A DNA stretch of 64,000 nt, taken from assembly GCF_020295405.1 (NCBI RefSeq), contig NZ_JADEYP010000010.1, positions 62,001-126,000 of the forward strand, in the 5' to 3' direction. The position numbers and the translations under genes are program-made. Below the pieces are notes generated by a model. The model was not told where the DNA came from, did not search any database, and saw nothing but the letters and a program-made list of their open reading frames with translations. Each line of letters begins with the position of its first letter. Within the stretch, counting starts at the first letter, position 1. Source of the DNA: Sphingobacterium bovistauri. Lineage in GTDB: Bacteria; Bacteroidota; Bacteroidia; Sphingobacteriales; Sphingobacteriaceae. Shown in pieces: positions 46,044 through 54,643 of this stretch.

Positions 46044-47192
46044 TCATCTTATAAATAAATTTTCATTGATCCAGAAAAGTGGTATTTTTTCTTGCTCCAA
46101 TCGCCAGTTGTTTACCTTTAATATATCATAAAGTTGTTTTTCCCCATTTGTCAAATTGAGCTTTGTTGACACATTTGTTGGAGTACCGCTATCATTTTCA
46201 AAGAATTTCTCAAAAGTTTTTTTATCCATCAGTATACTTTGAGTCTGCGGAAAGTAAGATCGGAATTGGGACAGAATTTCAAACCCTTGAACATCTATAT
46301 CACCCCAATAAAGCAATTCAAGATTAGAAAGCCATTGCACATTTTTTAGATTATGAACACTAAATCCACTACCAAATATGGCAATTGTCCCGTCCATTTT
46401 GGGCAAAGTCAAAGTGGTATAAAGTGTTGTTTTGTTTTCAACTACCAAAACTCTTTTAATCGGCAAATTCAAAACTTCAAATTGGCTGACTGGAATAGCA
46501 ATATCATCAAGTCCTGAAAAGAATCTTTGGCTTATTTCTTTGTCTAATATTTTAAACCGGATAAGTGGTTCACTAAACTTAAGATGAAATCTTTTTTCAA
46601 ACTCTTTGCTATCACTATTGATATGTTCTGTGAGCAGAATGTCAAGTAGTTCCCGGATTACACCCTTATTCCTTTCAATAAATTTCGTATGTATTTTTAT
46701 CGGCAATTCTCTTATGTACAAATTCGGCTTGGGATTTTGTTTGAAATATTGGCATACTTTCAAAATATTATCCCATTCTGTTTGATTTGCAATTACTCGC
46801 AACGGATTTTTGATTGTCCATTCTTTTAATTCAGGAAATGCATTAGTAATTTTTTCAACATCTGATTTGAATAATTCCACTTCCTTCTCTTTGCCCAAAA
46901 ATTTCAAAAAATCTTTTTCTGTATCGAAATAAATTGAAATGGGTAAGTTTTGTGAGGCTAAAAATTTTGTTTTTACTAATTGAAATTCCAATGTGTAACC
47001 AAACCCCTTTTTCTCTTTGGATTGACTGACGATTTGTTGGATTTCCTTTTCAAATTCAGGTAATGATGATTTGGCATATGATTTATCACCACGAATAACC
47101 AATTTTTCAAAAGGTCTCTGTTCTACTAATGATTGAAGAAAAGAAATATACTTTTTATCGGTTTTGTTTCTTATTTCTTGTGCTGTAATCAT
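46044..47192 (-). CDS. jetD: Wadjet protein JetD (Toprim nuclease subunit)
   Basis: A 382-residue DUF3322/DUF2220 protein, the DNA-cleaving subunit of Wadjet. The C-terminal Toprim domain has the catalytic Glu in VLVVENKTT (about 250) and the acidic cluster in LLYWGDIDVQGFEIL (about 295). The N-terminal arm (about 1-170) carries the winged-helix part that contacts the SMC core. The gene overlaps jetC by 4 bases and is the last gene of the island operon. Confidence 0.92.
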   Translation of the reverse strand: MITAQEIRNKTDKKYISFLQSLVEQRPFEKLVIRGDKSYAKSSLPEFEKEIQQIVSQSKEKKGFGYTLEFQLVKTKFLASQNLPISIYFDTEKDFLKFLGKEKEVELFKSDVEKITNAFPELKEWTIKNPLRVIANQTEWDNILKVCQYFKQNPKPNLYIRELPIKIHTKFIERNKGVIRELLDILLTEHINSDSKEFEKRFHLKFSEPLIRFKILDKEISQRFFSGLDDIAIPVSQFEVLNLPIKRVLVVENKTTLYTTLTLPKMDGTIAIFGSGFSVHNLKNVQWLSNLELLYWGDIDVQGFEILSQFRSYFPQTQSILMDKKTFEKFFENDSGTPTNVSTKLNLTNGEKQLYDILKVNNWRLEQEKIPLFWINENLFIR

Positions 47193-50100
47193 TGGTTCAA
47201 ATAATTGGATTTTTCCTCTTTGAATTGTTCAATCGGCATATCGTACAACCAAGAATGTCGCTCTTCTTTGCGTTCTACAAAATGAACGAATGAAATGTCA
47301 TTTTCTACAATGTGAATATTGTCGCTTGGTGTAACTACCAACAACTGCAAATGAAGCTGTTTGCAAAGTGTAATCAGGTATCTGGCTTTATCTTCGTCCT
47401 GAGCCTTGAACGCTTCATCAATAGCAATAAAGCGGAACGAATTACTTTGCAACCCTTCTTTTGTCAAGCCAAATTGATATGCAATGGCAGAACCTAAAAT
47501 CGTGTAAGTAAGTTGTGCCTTTTCTCCACCGGAAAGTTGTCCCATAGCTTCATAGGTTTTGAATTTATGGTGGGTTTCTTTGAAAAACTCTTCGGCTTTG
47601 TAGATGAACCAAGAACGAACATCCATTACTTTTTTACGCCATTCTTCTTTGTCTAATTTTTCAATAAAAGGTTGAATATTCTCGTTAAAGTGATGCTTTC
47701 TTCCATCAATCGTAGCGTTCATCTGATGCACATTCGGAACGGCATTATCCAAAAGTCTTCTGAATTCTTTTACTTCATCACTGATCTTATTAGGTGCAAC
47801 AATTTGAATGTAGGTCTTAGGATTGCTTTTGAAATCAATCTCTTTCAAGGATGTATTCAGATGCTGAATATTATCTTTTATAAAATCCGACCAGTTTTGA
47901 AAAAACATTCTGAAATCGCCCACTTTGTTAGTAATGGTTTCCTGTAAATAGTCGTTGAATCTTTTCTCAAATTTTGGGAGATTGTCTTTTTCTAATCTTT
48001 CTAAATAGGTTTGATATTCACTGATTAAATCCAGGTTTGTAGAATCTGGCAATGAATTAACATCTGAACGCCAATCTTTGAATCTGCTGATGATGGTTTC
48101 ATTCGGTTGTTTGAAAGCATTGATTTTAATTCTTACTTCACTTTCTTTTTTTCCTTTCTGCTCTTGAAGTTCTTGAGTTTGTTTTAAATTTTCGTCTTGA
48201 AATTTTCTGCGACTTGTTTCAAAGTTTTCGTATTCAATATTGAGTAAATTCGAATTTTGAACTTCAAATATAATTACATCAATATCTCCAAATGGTTCGA
48301 TAATATCTTTGTTGCTCTTTACAGATTGTTCTATGTTTTTAATCTCATTTTTTTTGGTGAAAATTTCTTGTCCCTTATTGAAAATATCAACTTCAACAAG
48401 CTGTTTTAAGTTGGTTTGCACCTTCTTCAATTGCTCTTGCAACTGTTTTACCCGGTCGTTTGTTTTTTCTAATCCTTCTTTTTGTTCTGTTTTTTCCTGA
48501 ATTTCATTGGCATAAAATTGCCAGTTAATATCATCGTATTTATCAAATTTTGAAAACAGATTATGGCATTCATCTCTGAAAGATCCTAAGTTTTTAATCT
48601 CAATATTTTTGTTTGAAATTGCCTTTTTATTTTCGGACTGTTGATTTTGCAGAGTATTTAATTCTTTTTTTAAAACAGCAATCTTTTCTTTATTATCCCA
48701 ACCTAACACATAGTTTTCTTTTTTGGAAATATGCGGACGGTCATCTTTTTCGTGTTTTCCTCTTTTGAATTTTATCAATCCGTTTTGGGTAATTGCCATT
48801 TCTGAATGACGTTCAAATTCCGAAATGTTATCTACACAGGTAAAATTAAATTGTGCTTCCAAATAGTTTTCAATCCAATCGGCATAAACTGTTTTGGGTT
48901 TTATGTCAATCTTATGAACTAAGGATTTTTCTCCGATATTTTTACTTTGAAAATTTTTGAGATAATCTTGTTCTTCGTATTTATCATAACGGATTCTACC
49001 TTTCAGATTGTGGCTGTTTACATATTGATTTACCTGTGAATAGTATTTTGGTGGAACAATAAAACGCAAAGCAAAATTATGCAGCACTTTTTCGATGGAA
49101 GACTCCCAATGCAATTCGTCTTCTTTTACTTTAATCAATTCGCCAATAAAAGGAATTTCTTCTCTATTTGCTCCAATGTGTGTAATAATTTCATCTCTTA
49201 TTTCGGCCTCACGACCAGCAATATTATTTTTATTTTTTTGAAGTGTTTGAATAATGTTTACTAACTCTTCCGTGTCCTGTTTTAATTTATCTTCTTCGTT
49301 TTTAAAGGCACGAAGATTTTCATTTTCTTCATCAATATTCTGTTGTGTACTTTGCTTTAGTTGTTTTGCTTTTTCTCTGTTTTCAATAAAAGTTTCTTCA
49401 CTTGGATTGATGTTTATATTTATGTTTTGAGCAATTTTGTTGTAATCGTCAAGTTTGTCGCTTCTTAAATTTTTACTTTTTTCTAATCGACCTATTTCTG
49501 CTTTAAGTTTCTCAATTTGATTTCCCACTTCATCCGACTTTATCTGAACTGTCAAATCCGTTTCTTGGTCTTTTAATTCAGTTTCTTTCGCTCGCAACTC
49601 CGCTAATTTATCCTCTAAAAGTTGTAACGTTTTTTTACATTTTTCCAATTCCTTTTCACCTAATTCAACGCCTCTATTAGCAAACCAATACACAGCCATT
49701 TCTCTTGATAATTCTAACTGACGTAAATCATTTTGAATTTCATTTAATTTGTTTGCAATATCGTTAATTGGTGTAAGTTGTTTGATTTGCTCTTTGGCTT
49801 TTTCAATATTGGTTTTGGCATCCATTAAAGTCAAAAAACTTTCTTTAAGCTGGATAAATTCAGCTTCTGCATCTTGTTCCTCCAGCATATTTGTTCTGAT
49901 AAATTCATCCAAATCTTCCAAAACTTTCACACCCACAACTTGATTAAACAAGCTCAATGCTTTAACGGAACGCATACCGAATAAATCAACCACTCTATTA
50001 GCATAATCGGTTATTGTTTCTTTAAATTCAATTTTATTTTTAGTTGCGTTCGCATTGTAAACTTTATCCAATCTTCTTTTCCACAAACCTTTGGCATCAA

Positions 50101-50587
50101 AATCACGAAAATCTTTTTCTACTGTAAGTGGAATGTGAGCAATTCCAAATTGCCTTCTCAATTCATTATTAGAAAACCAACGAACTTGAAACAATGTAAT
50201 TCTCTTTTGGTCGGTATTTTCAAAATGAGCAAGAATAACCGAGTAGGTATTGGTATCACGCAGTTTTTGTGTAGAAGAGGATGTTTTTCCTTCTTCCTGA
50301 ATATTTCCGTAATGCCCTAATACATACGTTTCTTCGGTTCGGTCGCCTTTCTTATCAACACCAGATGATTGATTGTAAAAACGGTCTTTTTTTGCAGGAA
50401 CAATTAACGTCAACAAGGCATCTATGTAGGTGCTTTTTCCCGAAGCGTTTGCTCCGGTCAACAATGAATTATTTCCCTGCGGATTGATTCTGAAAACCTT
50501 TTCGTTAAACGTTCCCCAGTTATAAACTTCCATATATTGAAGTCTGAAACCTGTTTTGTCGGAACTTGTACTAAACAGACTCAACAT
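47189..50587 (-). CDS. jetC: Wadjet protein JetC (SMC/MukB-like ATPase)
   Basis: An 1132-residue SMC-family ATPase that extrudes plasmid DNA loops. Walker A is LLTGANASGKSTYIDALL (about 43-59). Two long coiled-coil arms flank a hinge near 490-640. The signature LSGGEKAQLTY and Walker B FRFIAIDEAFKAQDEDKA are in the last 120 residues. The 5' end overlaps jetB by 17 bases. The order jetA-jetB-jetC-jetD is that of type I Wadjet. Confidence 0.95.
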   Translation of the reverse strand: MLSLFSTSSDKTGFRLQYMEVYNWGTFNEKVFRINPQGNNSLLTGANASGKSTYIDALLTLIVPAKKDRFYNQSSGVDKKGDRTEETYVLGHYGNIQEEGKTSSSTQKLRDTNTYSVILAHFENTDQKRITLFQVRWFSNNELRRQFGIAHIPLTVEKDFRDFDAKGLWKRRLDKVYNANATKNKIEFKETITDYANRVVDLFGMRSVKALSLFNQVVGVKVLEDLDEFIRTNMLEEQDAEAEFIQLKESFLTLMDAKTNIEKAKEQIKQLTPINDIANKLNEIQNDLRQLELSREMAVYWFANRGVELGEKELEKCKKTLQLLEDKLAELRAKETELKDQETDLTVQIKSDEVGNQIEKLKAEIGRLEKSKNLRSDKLDDYNKIAQNINININPSEETFIENREKAKQLKQSTQQNIDEENENLRAFKNEEDKLKQDTEELVNIIQTLQKNKNNIAGREAEIRDEIITHIGANREEIPFIGELIKVKEDELHWESSIEKVLHNFALRFIVPPKYYSQVNQYVNSHNLKGRIRYDKYEEQDYLKNFQSKNIGEKSLVHKIDIKPKTVYADWIENYLEAQFNFTCVDNISEFERHSEMAITQNGLIKFKRGKHEKDDRPHISKKENYVLGWDNKEKIAVLKKELNTLQNQQSENKKAISNKNIEIKNLGSFRDECHNLFSKFDKYDDINWQFYANEIQEKTEQKEGLEKTNDRVKQLQEQLKKVQTNLKQLVEVDIFNKGQEIFTKKNEIKNIEQSVKSNKDIIEPFGDIDVIIFEVQNSNLLNIEYENFETSRRKFQDENLKQTQELQEQKGKKESEVRIKINAFKQPNETIISRFKDWRSDVNSLPDSTNLDLISEYQTYLERLEKDNLPKFEKRFNDYLQETITNKVGDFRMFFQNWSDFIKDNIQHLNTSLKEIDFKSNPKTYIQIVAPNKISDEVKEFRRLLDNAVPNVHQMNATIDGRKHHFNENIQPFIEKLDKEEWRKKVMDVRSWFIYKAEEFFKETHHKFKTYEAMGQLSGGEKAQLTYTILGSAIAYQFGLTKEGLQSNSFRFIAIDEAFKAQDEDKARYLITLCKQLHLQLLVVTPSDNIHIVENDISFVHFVERKEERHSWLYDMPIEQFKEEKSNYLNQ

Positions 50588-51149
50588 ATTCTTTCAGTTT
50601 TGTTTGAAAATCCTGTAATATATCCAGTGTTATTTTTTCTTTGATAATGCGGTGTATTTGGTATTTTGTTTCGTTCTCTTTTTTGCTGATTTCCTTTAAA
50701 AAACCTAATTCTACAACACTCCGAATATATTTATCTAAATCTTTTTGAAATTTCAATTTATTATAACCCTCTTGCAGAAAAAGTTCTAATTCATCTTTGA
50801 TTTCTGTATCAGTAATGAATTTCTCGCTTGCAAATTGTGTTGGATTGCTATCAAAATCTTCTAAACTTTGTCTTAAAACGACCAAAACTATGGATGTTTC
50901 AAAACCAATTTGTCGTCTTGTTACCAAGCCAAGCGTTTTGCCTTCGCTGTCTTCCAATTGTTTTACAAAAGCAAATCCTTCGTCTTTCTTTACAATAAGT
51001 TCTAAACCAATTTGGCTGATATAATCCTGAATTTCATTTTGATAATAAATAATGTCTTCCCAGACGTTTGAAGTACTTTCAACTGTGGATTTAAGCAATC
51101 TAACAATTGCTTTGCTATATGGAGTAATATGCTGTTCTAAACTATTCAT
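50571..51149 (-). CDS. jetB: Wadjet protein JetB (MukE-like kite subunit)
   Basis: A 192-residue DUF4194 protein, the kite (MukE-like) subunit of the Wadjet condensin. It shows two winged-helix-like halves, with YIRSVVELGFLKEISKKENE in the second. It overlaps jetA by 4 bases and jetC by 17 bases, so the subunits are probably made in coupled amounts. Confidence 0.9.
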   Translation of the reverse strand: MNSLEQHITPYSKAIVRLLKSTVESTSNVWEDIIYYQNEIQDYISQIGLELIVKKDEGFAFVKQLEDSEGKTLGLVTRRQIGFETSIVLVVLRQSLEDFDSNPTQFASEKFITDTEIKDELELFLQEGYNKLKFQKDLDKYIRSVVELGFLKEISKKENETKYQIHRIIKEKITLDILQDFQTKLKEYVESV

Positions 51150-52606
51150 TTTGTCAAAATTATTTCAGGTATTTTTATGTGTTTCCTTCTTTCCACATCG
51201 AAGATAATATTCTGTGTTTTTTCGGGATTGATAGCGTGTTTAAACTCTTTTACAATTCCAATATATCCGAACAATTCGGGCAAACCTTTTTCGAGTCCGC
51301 CATAACTTTCAACCACGTCTAAAAGTGTAGTTTGTGTTTTTTCTTTCAAAATGTCTTTAATTCTTTTCTTTAGCAACTCTTTGTCAATGTTGGATTGCGA
51401 AAACAATTTTCCTAAATGATTGGAGGTCGTAATGTCTTCGTCTGCTATTTTTGGTTTGTTGGTATAAGTAATTTCTTCAGTTTGTTCGGCGGTTAATTTA
51501 CGTTCAAAGGGGATATTGATTTCAATTTCGGTCTCCAGTTCAAATGAAATCTCAGGTTTCTTTTTTGTTTTGCTGATTTCTACCAATTGGTTTTTGATTT
51601 CCTGAATCAACTTTTTCGTAGCTTCCGACTTTGTGCTTTCAGTTTCCCGAATGATACGACTTAGTTTTTCAGCCATTTTATCATTGGCTTTATAAACCTT
51701 TCTTCCCGAATTGTACAAATGGTTTTTCATTCCTTTGAGAAATGAATCATTGACAGGAATAGACTTTTCTTCCAAAGTTTGATACAATTCTTTAGTCAAA
51801 CTTTCCCATTTGTTTTGCAAGTCAGGATTTAGAATGAACGACCAAAAAGCATAGAAGCTCTTGCCTTGCTGGCTGTCTTTCAGTTCATCAAGAGCATCGA
51901 AAGTAAAAGACAGAATATCGCTTTTCGTTAAACTACCTTCTGCGTGTTTTTGGTAAATAACTTTTGTTATTTCTTTAAAATTATCTTCTACTTCCTTGAA
52001 ATCGGATAACAGTTCTTTCGCTGACTGATTGAGCTGGTTGAAACGTGGAATGATTTCAAATTCTTCAAATACCTTTACATCTTCACCGATTTTTATGCGT
52101 TGAATTTGTTGTTCAATTTCCAGTTTCTTTTCTTCCAATAATTGAATACGTTTTTCGGCATCCTCGTTGGTAAACTCCACCAGTTCTTTTAACTGATTTA
52201 GAATATTATTGAATTTTGATTCTGTACCGACAAATTCTTCTTTTTTTAAACTTGCTAACCAATCTATAGTTTTGCTTGAATGAGCGGAAAGTTCATAGAA
52301 AACCTCACCTTGTTCATCGGGATAATTAGTTAAAAAACCTTTGTTCGTCCAATTCAGGATATACTTTTTTGCTTTTATTTCGTAAGTATCAAACGTACTG
52401 ATTTCGCTGTCCTCGTCATTCTCCACTCCGTGTCCTTCCAAAAAATCCGTTAATTGTGTAAGTATATTTTCAGAAGAAATCGCACCTTGCTTATTTAAAA
52501 AGGTGTTGACAAGAAACTCAACGACAATTTCCCTGTTTCGCAAGCGCAACAGTTCAACACTTGGTGAAGTGTTCAGTGTGTTTAATATATGAGAAAAGTC
52601 TGTCAT
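51146..52606 (-). CDS. jetA: Wadjet protein JetA (MukF-like kleisin)
   Basis: A 486-residue DUF3375 protein, the kleisin of Wadjet. It starts with a winged-helix region (SPSVELLRLRNREIVVEFLV), followed by a long helical middle part (RIQLLEEKKLEIEQQIQRIK) and a C-terminal winged helix that should bind the JetC head. The gene starts 4 bases inside the PD-(D/E)XK gene, coupling Wadjet to the upstream module. In other genomes jetA is usually the first gene; here it is eighth. Confidence 0.92.
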   Translation of the reverse strand: MTDFSHILNTLNTSPSVELLRLRNREIVVEFLVNTFLNKQGAISSENILTQLTDFLEGHGVENDEDSEISTFDTYEIKAKKYILNWTNKGFLTNYPDEQGEVFYELSAHSSKTIDWLASLKKEEFVGTESKFNNILNQLKELVEFTNEDAEKRIQLLEEKKLEIEQQIQRIKIGEDVKVFEEFEIIPRFNQLNQSAKELLSDFKEVEDNFKEITKVIYQKHAEGSLTKSDILSFTFDALDELKDSQQGKSFYAFWSFILNPDLQNKWESLTKELYQTLEEKSIPVNDSFLKGMKNHLYNSGRKVYKANDKMAEKLSRIIRETESTKSEATKKLIQEIKNQLVEISKTKKKPEISFELETEIEINIPFERKLTAEQTEEITYTNKPKIADEDITTSNHLGKLFSQSNIDKELLKKRIKDILKEKTQTTLLDVVESYGGLEKGLPELFGYIGIVKEFKHAINPEKTQNIIFDVERRKHIKIPEIILTK

Positions 52607-53631
52607 TTTAACGCATTTATTTCATTTTCGATGAAACGATATTTATCTTTTACATCTTCGCCCTGATAATAATTGAGTAAATCCTCTTTCGTTAATGTGC
52701 CGTCCTCCAGAAATTTTCTGAGATATTGTTGATTAAATTCCATTAGCAAAATACTTTTTTCTAGCTGTTTGAGAATGGCTTTATTATTCTCAATATTATT
52801 ATGAACCAGGCTTTTTATCGTTGTGATTTCGTTGATATCTTTTATAAGCCGATTGACCAATATCACCAACAAATCCTTATCCAGTTCCACCTGCTTGGCA
52901 TTTAACGCAATATCTCTCGCCAGCATATAGGCAATTGATAAGTTGGAGTAATCGCCTTTTTGAGAGTTGATAATGGCAACCAATCCGATACTGGGAATAT
53001 ATCCTACGTTTTCAAATTCCCTAAGAACAGAATTATCTACCAAGGAAATATCAAATACGATGAGACCCACTTTTGCATCCCTGTTAGCTTGTGCTTCGAG
53101 CAATTGGCTCCAGGCGGTATCAGTTTTTCTTGTAAACAAGTCTTTGGTTTCAATATCTCCTAACCGGACACTCTTATCAAATTTACATTCAATAGCGATT
53201 CTGAGATTGGGATTACCGTCTACCTCACAAATGATATCACCTGTTTTATTTCTCGGAATGATTCCTGCTGTATTTCCAGTTAGTATTGCTCGGTCTTTTA
53301 TTTTTTTTTCTGCAAAATATTGATTGAGAAAATCGGCTATCTCGTCCTCTGCCAATATTCCTTTGATGGAAGATTTGTAAAACAGCTCCTTTTTCATATC
53401 AAAGATCATTTTCAGACTTTCCAGTTCCGTTCCCAATTCATTGCTCGTTTTGGAAAGAAATGCCGACATACGATCTTCCATTAATGCCAGTACACCTATG
53501 TAAATAGCCCTAAGCAATTTCTCATCCCGTTCAATTACAGGCAGATTGTCAAAGTAGTTGAAAACGATTTGGTTTTCGATTTCAAAATTGGATATTTCAA
53601 CTCGCTTGAGTTGTTGGTTGATTCTTAACAT
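52603..53631 (-). CDS. Predicted PD-(D/E)XK nuclease coupled to Wadjet
   Basis: A 342-residue protein with no family I can name. The N-terminal 90 residues are helical. Residues about 95-200 carry a PD-(D/E)XK-like core: an acidic helix ILAEDEIADFL (Glu95/97), Asp132 in NKTGDIICEVDG, and Glu148-x-Lys150 in RIAIECKFDKS, followed by an alternating helix and strand (KVGLIVFDIS). The C-terminal 140 residues are helical. The gene overlaps jetA by 4 bases and the membrane-protein gene by 35 bases. Wadjet already has a nuclease (JetD), so this one probably serves the upstream ATPase module; this is inference. Confidence 0.75.
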   Translation of the reverse strand: MLRINQQLKRVEISNFEIENQIVFNYFDNLPVIERDEKLLRAIYIGVLALMEDRMSAFLSKTSNELGTELESLKMIFDMKKELFYKSSIKGILAEDEIADFLNQYFAEKKIKDRAILTGNTAGIIPRNKTGDIICEVDGNPNLRIAIECKFDKSVRLGDIETKDLFTRKTDTAWSQLLEAQANRDAKVGLIVFDISLVDNSVLREFENVGYIPSIGLVAIINSQKGDYSNLSIAYMLARDIALNAKQVELDKDLLVILVNRLIKDINEITTIKSLVHNNIENNKAILKQLEKSILLMEFNQQYLRKFLEDGTLTKEDLLNYYQGEDVKDKYRFIENEINALK

Positions 53632-54631
53632 TCTTACTATTAAATTGATTAATAACTTCTTGAATTTGTTCTATAACATTTACATAATTATTCTCTTTAT
53701 CTTCATCTTTCGAGTTTTGTAAATTTAACAGTCCTTGAATTAAAATATCAAAGACATTATAATCTTCCCGCTCACTAAAAACAGGATGTACCTTAAAGCG
53801 TTCAGAATTCAAATGAATAATAAAGTCTGCTATTATAAACTTAAAGATATGGTTATTGTCAATATTATGTTCCTCTTCATTTTTACATCTCTCAAATCCC
53901 ACCTTGATGGCTTCTAGAATATTTATAAACTCATTATAATTACCTTTCCTATGTGCTTCTGTTAGAATAAAGGAACTTACATTAAAAAATCTGAATATTG
54001 CATTCTGTAAAATAAGATTACATACATCTGGAAGATTTTCTTTAGCCTTCTTTTCGACATTATCGATCTTCTGTGATAAGCTGTCTAAATTTTTTGTTTT
54101 TTCAATTGCTATAGTAGATACAGATATAGCTTTTTCTGCATTTTTGATCGCTTGGTCAATATCCTTTCCTTTTATTTTTTCTAAATCGTCTTCAATCTTA
54201 TTCTGTTTTTCTCGTAAATCGTGTACACTTAAAATATTTATTAAAATGGGGGCAAAAATTCCTAACAAAGTCATAAAACCGATACCAACAGCCATATAAA
54301 GATTAAGACGATCTAGGTCTTTATCAATAATACTTTCAGCTCTATTCGATTCTTTTTGTACTTCTTCTGTTAGTACTTTAATATGATTATTGATCTTTTC
54401 TATTTCAATCGGATCAATTACCACTTGCTTTTTATTCAATGATTTATAGTCAATCTGAAATGGGCCGTAATTTTTCTTTTCTGCTAACTTCTCGTAGTAT
54501 CCCTTGTTTTGTTCTTTAATTTCAGTAATATTCTTATTAATACTTTTCCAATGACAATAGAACAGAATTGTAATAATTATGAAAAAAATTGGTGTTAGCC
54601 AAAGCAATATTTTTGTGGAATTGTGCTTCAT
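53597..54631 (-). CDS. Two-TM coiled-coil protein of unknown function
   Basis: A 344-residue membrane protein. Helix one is at about 8-27 (LLWLTPIFFIIITILFY) and helix two at about 111-134 (LYMAVGIGFMTLLGIFAPIL), with a roughly 80-residue polar and coiled loop between, probably periplasmic. A cytoplasmic coiled coil follows (about 138-200) and then a mixed helical domain. I know no family. It lies 12 bases after the ATPase and overlaps the nuclease gene, so it may anchor this module to the membrane. Confidence 0.75.
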   Translation of the reverse strand: MKHNSTKILLWLTPIFFIIITILFYCHWKSINKNITEIKEQNKGYYEKLAEKKNYGPFQIDYKSLNKKQVVIDPIEIEKINNHIKVLTEEVQKESNRAESIIDKDLDRLNLYMAVGIGFMTLLGIFAPILINILSVHDLREKQNKIEDDLEKIKGKDIDQAIKNAEKAISVSTIAIEKTKNLDSLSQKIDNVEKKAKENLPDVCNLILQNAIFRFFNVSSFILTEAHRKGNYNEFINILEAIKVGFERCKNEEEHNIDNNHIFKFIIADFIIHLNSERFKVHPVFSEREDYNVFDILIQGLLNLQNSKDEDKENNYVNVIEQIQEVINQFNSKNVKNQPTTQAS

Positions 54632-54643
54632 CTCTTTTAGGTA

